DNA of 19,035 nt from Treponema sp. Lineage in GTDB: Bacteria > Spirochaetota > Spirochaetia > Treponematales > Breznakiellaceae. How positions within the stretch are numbered: position 1 is the first letter of the stretch; every line of letters begins with the position of its first letter. Below are positions 15,298 through 19,035 of the stretch, piece by piece. The stretch covers positions 1 to 19,035 of the forward strand of contig JAIWNU010000035.1 of NCBI GenBank assembly GCA_020216655.1, given 5' to 3'. The notes beneath the pieces are model-generated. The model saw nothing but the letters and a program-made list of their open reading frames with translations, was not told the DNA's origin and did not search any database. Both the position numbers and the translations under genes were made by a program.

Positions 15298-15448
15298 CTC
15301 CCTATTACTACCATAGGATTTTACAATTTTTATTATTTACATCATAAAGACTTATCATATTACAACGATACTACCCTCCTTAGTTGGCACAGTTGCTGCA
15401 ATCATATTACTGGCCTAGCAGGCCTAAAAAGTAAGACGGAGGCAGCAA

Positions 15449-16303
15449 ATGGAAACAAATCCCCCCATGGAACAGCTTTTAACAGGGCTCAAGAATGGTT
15501 CATTAAGCCAAACTGATTTTGAACAAAGGGCACTCTCTCATCTGTTAAACAATCCGCACCGGTTTAGCCTTAAAGAATTGGCCCCCCATGACCGCATGGA
15601 CTTTATATGCTTTTATTTCCCTCGATTTAGAAAAGCAGTAGAAACATATAAAGACACGGGCCACAGTTTTGATGCCTATATTCATCGAAGTATTCAGTAT
15701 GCTCTGCGGGACTATAGGTCAGAAGAACTGCTGAAGCATAAGGAAGAAGCACAGATCTGGTACCAAATAGAGGAATGTTCTCGAGATATTCAAGAAGACG
15801 CGACCGTACAGGAGATACAAGAACCTTATGATTATGAGACACCGCCTCTTAAAATACGGAACCCTAAACAAGTCTTGCTCCTGACGCTCAAAGCATACCG
15901 CTATATTTCTCCGGATTTTTCCCGCAGAATTGCTCTCTCCTTGGGAATAGAGCCAGAAAAACTTGAACATTGGATCGATGAAATCAGAAGAAAACGGACT
16001 CACCTAGATGCCCAGATCGATGTGGTCCAAGCAGCTCTTCAACGGTGCTATATACAAAAGCTTCGATTGGATCGACAGATACAATCCCATGAACTAGATC
16101 CATTTATTAAAACAAAACTGGAATGGCGGGCTGCAAAAAACTTAAAACGATTAGAAAACCTTACAGAACGGCTCAATACTATGAAAAAGTCTGCCAGCAA
16201 CCAAATGGTGGCGGATGTGCTTAAAATTCCCAAAGGAACGGTGGATGCGAATCTACACGCTTTAAAACATAAATGGAAAAACCACGATGACCTGTACAAC
16301 TAG
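15449..16303 (+). CDS. Divergent sigma-factor-like DNA-binding protein
   Basis: A 284-residue protein without a named family I can assign firmly. Residues about 48-90 (DRMDFICFYFPRFRKAV and SFDAYIHRSIQYALRDYR) follow the hydrophobic and aromatic pattern of sigma-70 region 2, where aromatic residues help open the promoter. Residues about 139-184 form a helical middle domain, and a basic helical stretch runs from 185 to 247. The C-terminus SNQMVADVLKIPKGTVDANL (250-269) looks like the region 4 helix-turn-helix of sigma factors or related regulators. A conserved treponeme-type family with this layout seems likely, but that is a recollection, not a search. ATG follows GGAGG by seven bases. The exact repeats upstream may be its own control sites. 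It could be a specialised sigma factor or a regulator that has lost sigma function. Confidence 0.7.
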   Translation: METNPPMEQLLTGLKNGSLSQTDFEQRALSHLLNNPHRFSLKELAPHDRMDFICFYFPRFRKAVETYKDTGHSFDAYIHRSIQYALRDYRSEELLKHKEEAQIWYQIEECSRDIQEDATVQEIQEPYDYETPPLKIRNPKQVLLLTLKAYRYISPDFSRRIALSLGIEPEKLEHWIDEIRRKRTHLDAQIDVVQAALQRCYIQKLRLDRQIQSHELDPFIKTKLEWRAAKNLKRLENLTERLNTMKKSASNQMVADVLKIPKGTVDANLHALKHKWKNHDDLYN

Positions 16304-16342
16304 TGCTTGAGCAGTCATCGAGTCCCGTAGTAGGATGCATCC

Positions 16343-17182
16343 ATGTTGGGATACCGTCACGCCTTTCATGCAGGAAATCACGGTGATATATTAAAACATT
16401 TTATCCTGTTTCATAGTCTTGAATATCTGCGGCAGAAAGATGTACCCCTGCTCTATGTAGATACCCATGCGGGAGCAGGTTCATATCAACTTGAATCAGG
16501 TTATGCGGCTCAAAACAAAGAATGGCTTGATGGATTCCAACGACTGCGTCAAAATTTGAGTCCCCTGCCAGAAAGTTTAATACGGTTCAGAGACTTTCTA
16601 GAATCCTGGATTGCCCAAACAGGTTCCTATCCAGGATCTCCTGCTATTGCGGATCATCTACTGCGGGAAACGGATCGCCGTATATTTTTTGAAATGCATC
16701 CATCAGATTTTTTATTGTTAAGAGAAGCTTTTGAACATAAAAAACAAGTTTCAGTTTCAAATACTGATGGTTTTTCTGGGCTAAAGGCATTCCTTCCGCC
16801 CCCATCGCGCAGGGCCTGCATTTTCATTGATCCTTCATATGAACTTGCAAGTGATTATGAAAAACTTTTGGAGATGATAAAAGATGCTTTAAGGCGATTT
16901 GCAACTGGAACCTATCTCATTTGGTATCCCCTTTTATCACGGCCAGAGGCGAAAGAATTGCCAGAAAAATTGCTTTCCCTCTACCCCGGGAATCGCTGCA
17001 GTATCGAAATACAGGTGACTGAAGCGCAGGATCGGGGCATGTTCGGGAGCGGCATGGTTATCTTTAATCCTCCTTGGGTGCTACACCGAATCATTCCAGA
17101 GGCAATACCTATACTTGCGGATATACTGAGTATCATAAAAGACAAACCAGAACCCAATTTCCGTTTTCAATTTTTTCAATGA
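16343..17182 (+). CDS. rlmJ: 23S rRNA (adenine(2030)-N6)-methyltransferase RlmJ
   Basis: SAM-dependent methyltransferase that modifies A2030 (E. coli numbering) of 23S rRNA. The 279-residue length matches the family. The start LGYRHAFHAGNHGDILKH is the characteristic RlmJ N-terminus. SAM-binding DTHAGAGSYQL begins at 40, and FEMHP is near 116-120. The catalytic motif IV is IDPSYE (Asp163-Glu167), where E. coli has DPPY, a Pro-to-Ser change within the motif. The ATG at 16343 has only a weak AGGA about ten bases upstream. It follows the sigma-like gene by 39 bases on the same strand, with no terminator between. Confidence 0.93.
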   Translation: MLGYRHAFHAGNHGDILKHFILFHSLEYLRQKDVPLLYVDTHAGAGSYQLESGYAAQNKEWLDGFQRLRQNLSPLPESLIRFRDFLESWIAQTGSYPGSPAIADHLLRETDRRIFFEMHPSDFLLLREAFEHKKQVSVSNTDGFSGLKAFLPPPSRRACIFIDPSYELASDYEKLLEMIKDALRRFATGTYLIWYPLLSRPEAKELPEKLLSLYPGNRCSIEIQVTEAQDRGMFGSGMVIFNPPWVLHRIIPEAIPILADILSIIKDKPEPNFRFQFFQ

Positions 17183-17214
17183 AACCTTTTGAGGCTTGGC
17201 TTGTCTAATTGACC

Positions 17215-17901
17215 ATGAGCAACAACCCAATCATCAAAAACAGGAAAATTCCTGAACCGCTTCCTTTCCAAACACCAGGCGAAGAAATCGCCAATGCTAT
17301 TCTTCACGGTCTTGGTGTGCTGCTTTCCATTGCGGGCCTTGTACTCCTCGTGCTAAGGGCCAATGGGCTGCTGGGCGGCAGGGCGGGAGGAGCACTGGCA
17401 ATCACTACATTTACTATTTATACGGCAGCCCTGATCATCATGTTTCTTGCGTCTACCCTGTACCATGCGATACAGCATGATGGGGCAAAACGGGTTTTCC
17501 GCGTGCTGGATCATGGATCAATTTATCTCCTGATAGCGGGGACCTATACGCCCTTTTGTCTTGTTCTTATTGGCGGATTCTGGGGATGGTTTCTCTTTGG
17601 GCTCGAATGGGCACTGGCCATCACCGGCATTGTTCTCCATGCGGTAGGAAACAAAAAGCTTAAAAAAATAGAAGTAGGTATCTATATTGCCATGGGCTGG
17701 GCTGTGGTCTTGCGCTGGCAGCAGGTGCTTTCCCGTATTCCGTCTCAAAGCCTCTTCTGGCTTGTCGCAGGAGGCATTGCCTATACTGCGGGGGTTTATT
17801 GGTATGGACAGAAAATAAAGCGCGGGACCCATGTAACTTGGCATGTTTTTGTTCTTGCCGGTGCGGTATGTCACTGGTGGGCCATCTGGTTTATCAGTTA
17901 A
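17215..17901 (+). CDS. Hemolysin III/TrhA family seven-helix membrane protein
   Basis: Inner-membrane protein of the PAQR/hemolysin III (YqfA/TrhA) family, proposed in bacteria to affect membrane energetics or lipid homeostasis; the hemolysin name does not imply toxicity. From ATG at 17215 it is 228 residues with about seven hydrophobic helices. The family motifs are EEIANAILHGLG, ASTLYHA (Ser80, His84), LDHGSIYLLIAGTYTP (Asp99, His100) and THVTWHVFVLAGAVCHWW (His206, His210), which include the metal-binding residues of the superfamily. A TTG at 17209 would add only two residues, and neither start has a clear Shine-Dalgarno. It lies 32 bases after rlmJ and just before ettA. Confidence 0.88.
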   Translation: MSNNPIIKNRKIPEPLPFQTPGEEIANAILHGLGVLLSIAGLVLLVLRANGLLGGRAGGALAITTFTIYTAALIIMFLASTLYHAIQHDGAKRVFRVLDHGSIYLLIAGTYTPFCLVLIGGFWGWFLFGLEWALAITGIVLHAVGNKKLKKIEVGIYIAMGWAVVLRWQQVLSRIPSQSLFWLVAGGIAYTAGVYWYGQKIKRGTHVTWHVFVLAGAVCHWWAIWFIS

Positions 17902-17909
17902 AAAATCTG

Positions 17910-17915
17910 TATAAT
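17910..17915 (+). promoter_or_regulatory. consensus -10 immediately upstream of ettA
   Basis: A perfect TATAAT, preceded by TG, ends eight bases before the ettA ATG. The 17-base-spaced -35 (TGGTTT at 17887-17892) is poor. Transcription would start at about 17921-17923, so the mRNA might begin at or next to the start codon. Confidence 0.45.
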
Positions 17916-17922
17916 ACTGCCC

Positions 17923-19035
17923 ATGCCAACAGTGGACGACAAAAAAATTATCTATTCCATGTACAGGCTCTCAAAAAAGCATGGAACAAAACAGGTACTT
18001 AAGGACATAAGTCTTTCTTATTTTTACGGCGCTAAAATCGGAGTTATCGGCCTCAACGGTTCCGGAAAATCCACACTGCTCAGGATCATGGCGGGGGTGG
18101 ATACAGAGTATTCCGGTGAGGTTTCCCTGAGCCCAGGATATACCATTGGGTACTTGGAACAGGAACCTTATCTGGCACCAGGAAAAACGGTAAAAGAAGT
18201 TGTTTCAGAAGGGGTTCAGAATATCGTGGCCCTTATCCAAGAATTTGAAAAGGTCAGCGAAGCCTTTGGCGACCCCGACGCGGATTATGAAAAATTGGCA
18301 AACCGTCAAGCTGAACTCCAAGAAAAAATTGAAGCCCTGGACGGCTGGAACCTCGATAGCCGACTGGAACTCGCTATGGACGCCCTCCGATGTCCTCCGG
18401 CAGATCAGGTAGTTGATGTTCTTTCAGGTGGTGAAAAGCGTCGGGTTGCCCTGTGCAGGCTTCTATTAAAAAAGCCGGATATTTTGCTGCTTGATGAACC
18501 AACAAACCACTTGGATGCGGAAACCGTAGCATGGCTTGAACGTCACCTCCAGCAATATGAAGGAACCATTATAGCGGTAACCCATGATCGTTATTTTCTG
18601 GACAATGTGGCAGGCTGGATACTCGAGCTTGACCGGGGAGAAGGAATCCCCTGGAAGGGCAACTATTCTAGCTGGCTTGAACAAAAAGAAGCCCGGCTTG
18701 CACTGGAAGAAAAAAGCGAAAGCGAACGGCGAAAAACTTTGCAGCGGGAACTTGAATGGATACGGATGAGCCCTAAGGGCCGGCATGCTAAGGCAAAGGC
18801 CCGTATCAATCAATATGAAAAACTTTTGCAGGACAACGAACGGGAAAAAATTCGTGAAAACAAAATAACCATCCCCGCTGGTCCCCGGCTCGGCCAGGTT
18901 GTTATCGAAGCGAAAAAGCTCACCAAGGCATATGGAGACAAAGTGCTCTTCCAGGATCTCGATTTTGTAGTCCCCCCCGGAGCCTGCGTTGGCATCATTG
19001 GCCCTAACGGTGCGGGTAAAACAACCCTCTTTAAG
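17923..19035 (+). CDS. ettA: Energy-dependent translational throttle protein EttA (3' truncated by window edge)
   Basis: ABC-F ATPase that binds the ribosomal E site and gates the first steps of elongation according to ATP/ADP. The frame is open for 371 codons to the window edge; the family is about 555 residues. Visible features, in order, are IYSMYRLSK; first P-loop GLNGSGKS (43-50); the E-site arm region (about 90-140, with DPDADYEKLA); LSGGE (167-171); and LLLDEPTNHLDAE with Asp191/Glu192. The distinctive DRGEGIPWKGNYSSWLEQK follows near 237-255, then the charged inter-domain linker with KGRHAKAKAR, and the second P-loop GPNGAGKT (360-367). The sequence matches E. coli EttA closely and not Uup or other ABC-F members. 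ATG at 17923 is chosen because it includes the conserved YSM segment; no Shine-Dalgarno is visible. Confidence 0.95.
   Translation, partial: MPTVDDKKIIYSMYRLSKKHGTKQVLKDISLSYFYGAKIGVIGLNGSGKSTLLRIMAGVDTEYSGEVSLSPGYTIGYLEQEPYLAPGKTVKEVVSEGVQNIVALIQEFEKVSEAFGDPDADYEKLANRQAELQEKIEALDGWNLDSRLELAMDALRCPPADQVVDVLSGGEKRRVALCRLLLKKPDILLLDEPTNHLDAETVAWLERHLQQYEGTIIAVTHDRYFLDNVAGWILELDRGEGIPWKGNYSSWLEQKEARLALEEKSESERRKTLQRELEWIRMSPKGRHAKAKARINQYEKLLQDNEREKIRENKITIPAGPRLGQVVIEAKKLTKAYGDKVLFQDLDFVVPPGACVGIIGPNGAGKTTLFK

Noticed and set aside
1..19035. Mobile element, prophage, defence island or CRISPR array
   Set aside because: No transposase, integrase, phage, toxin-antitoxin or restriction gene is visible, and no regularly spaced repeat-spacer pattern occurs; the 20-base repeats at 15204 and 15278 are only two copies.

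Overview
The window reads as a chromosomal segment of a spirochaete, most likely a treponeme or close relative. This is an inference from the protein families, from a sigma-like protein and an exported protein that resemble spirochaete-type hypotheticals, and from mid-40s GC content by eye. No transposase, integrase, phage gene or CRISPR array is visible. The genes look like ordinary vertically inherited genes in short, tightly packed operons.

Layout. Positions 1-3382 (+) hold the end of clpX overlapping a full lon, two AAA+ proteolysis genes in tandem. A family-4 glycosyltransferase (3386-4522, -) converges on lon with a 3-base gap. From 4603 to 8471 (+) lies an anaerobic ribonucleotide reductase operon: a promoter with two NrdR-box-like operators, nrdR, nrdD, a small gene, and nrdG. 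A minus-strand terminator and tRNA-Met (CAT) follow, then a large minus-strand TPR protein (8650-11352). A 150-base region with three strong hairpins separates that gene from argF (11591-12532, +). Downstream on the plus strand are a small exported protein, an M24 metallopeptidase, nrnA, a sigma-factor-like protein preceded by exact 20-base repeats, rlmJ, a hemolysin III/TrhA membrane protein, and ettA, which runs off the right edge.

The most notable point is the ribonucleotide reductase. The 685-residue NrdD stops just after its zinc-binding cysteines and lacks the glycyl-radical RxxGY segment that normally ends class III reductases. That segment is at the start of the next gene (7240-7728), which has its own Shine-Dalgarno and an ATGA overlap. 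There it is fused to a thioredoxin/glutaredoxin-like domain with a CPAC motif. The window therefore appears to encode a split class III reductase whose radical-bearing piece is joined to a likely dithiol reductant. NrdG would install the radical on the small subunit, and NrdR would control the operon.

Other points of interest are the 900-residue protein, which looks like a degenerate cyclase-STAND-TPR regulator; the hairpin cluster upstream of argF; and a terminator-like hairpin inside the start of lon. Products are assigned from motifs read directly; no database search was run.
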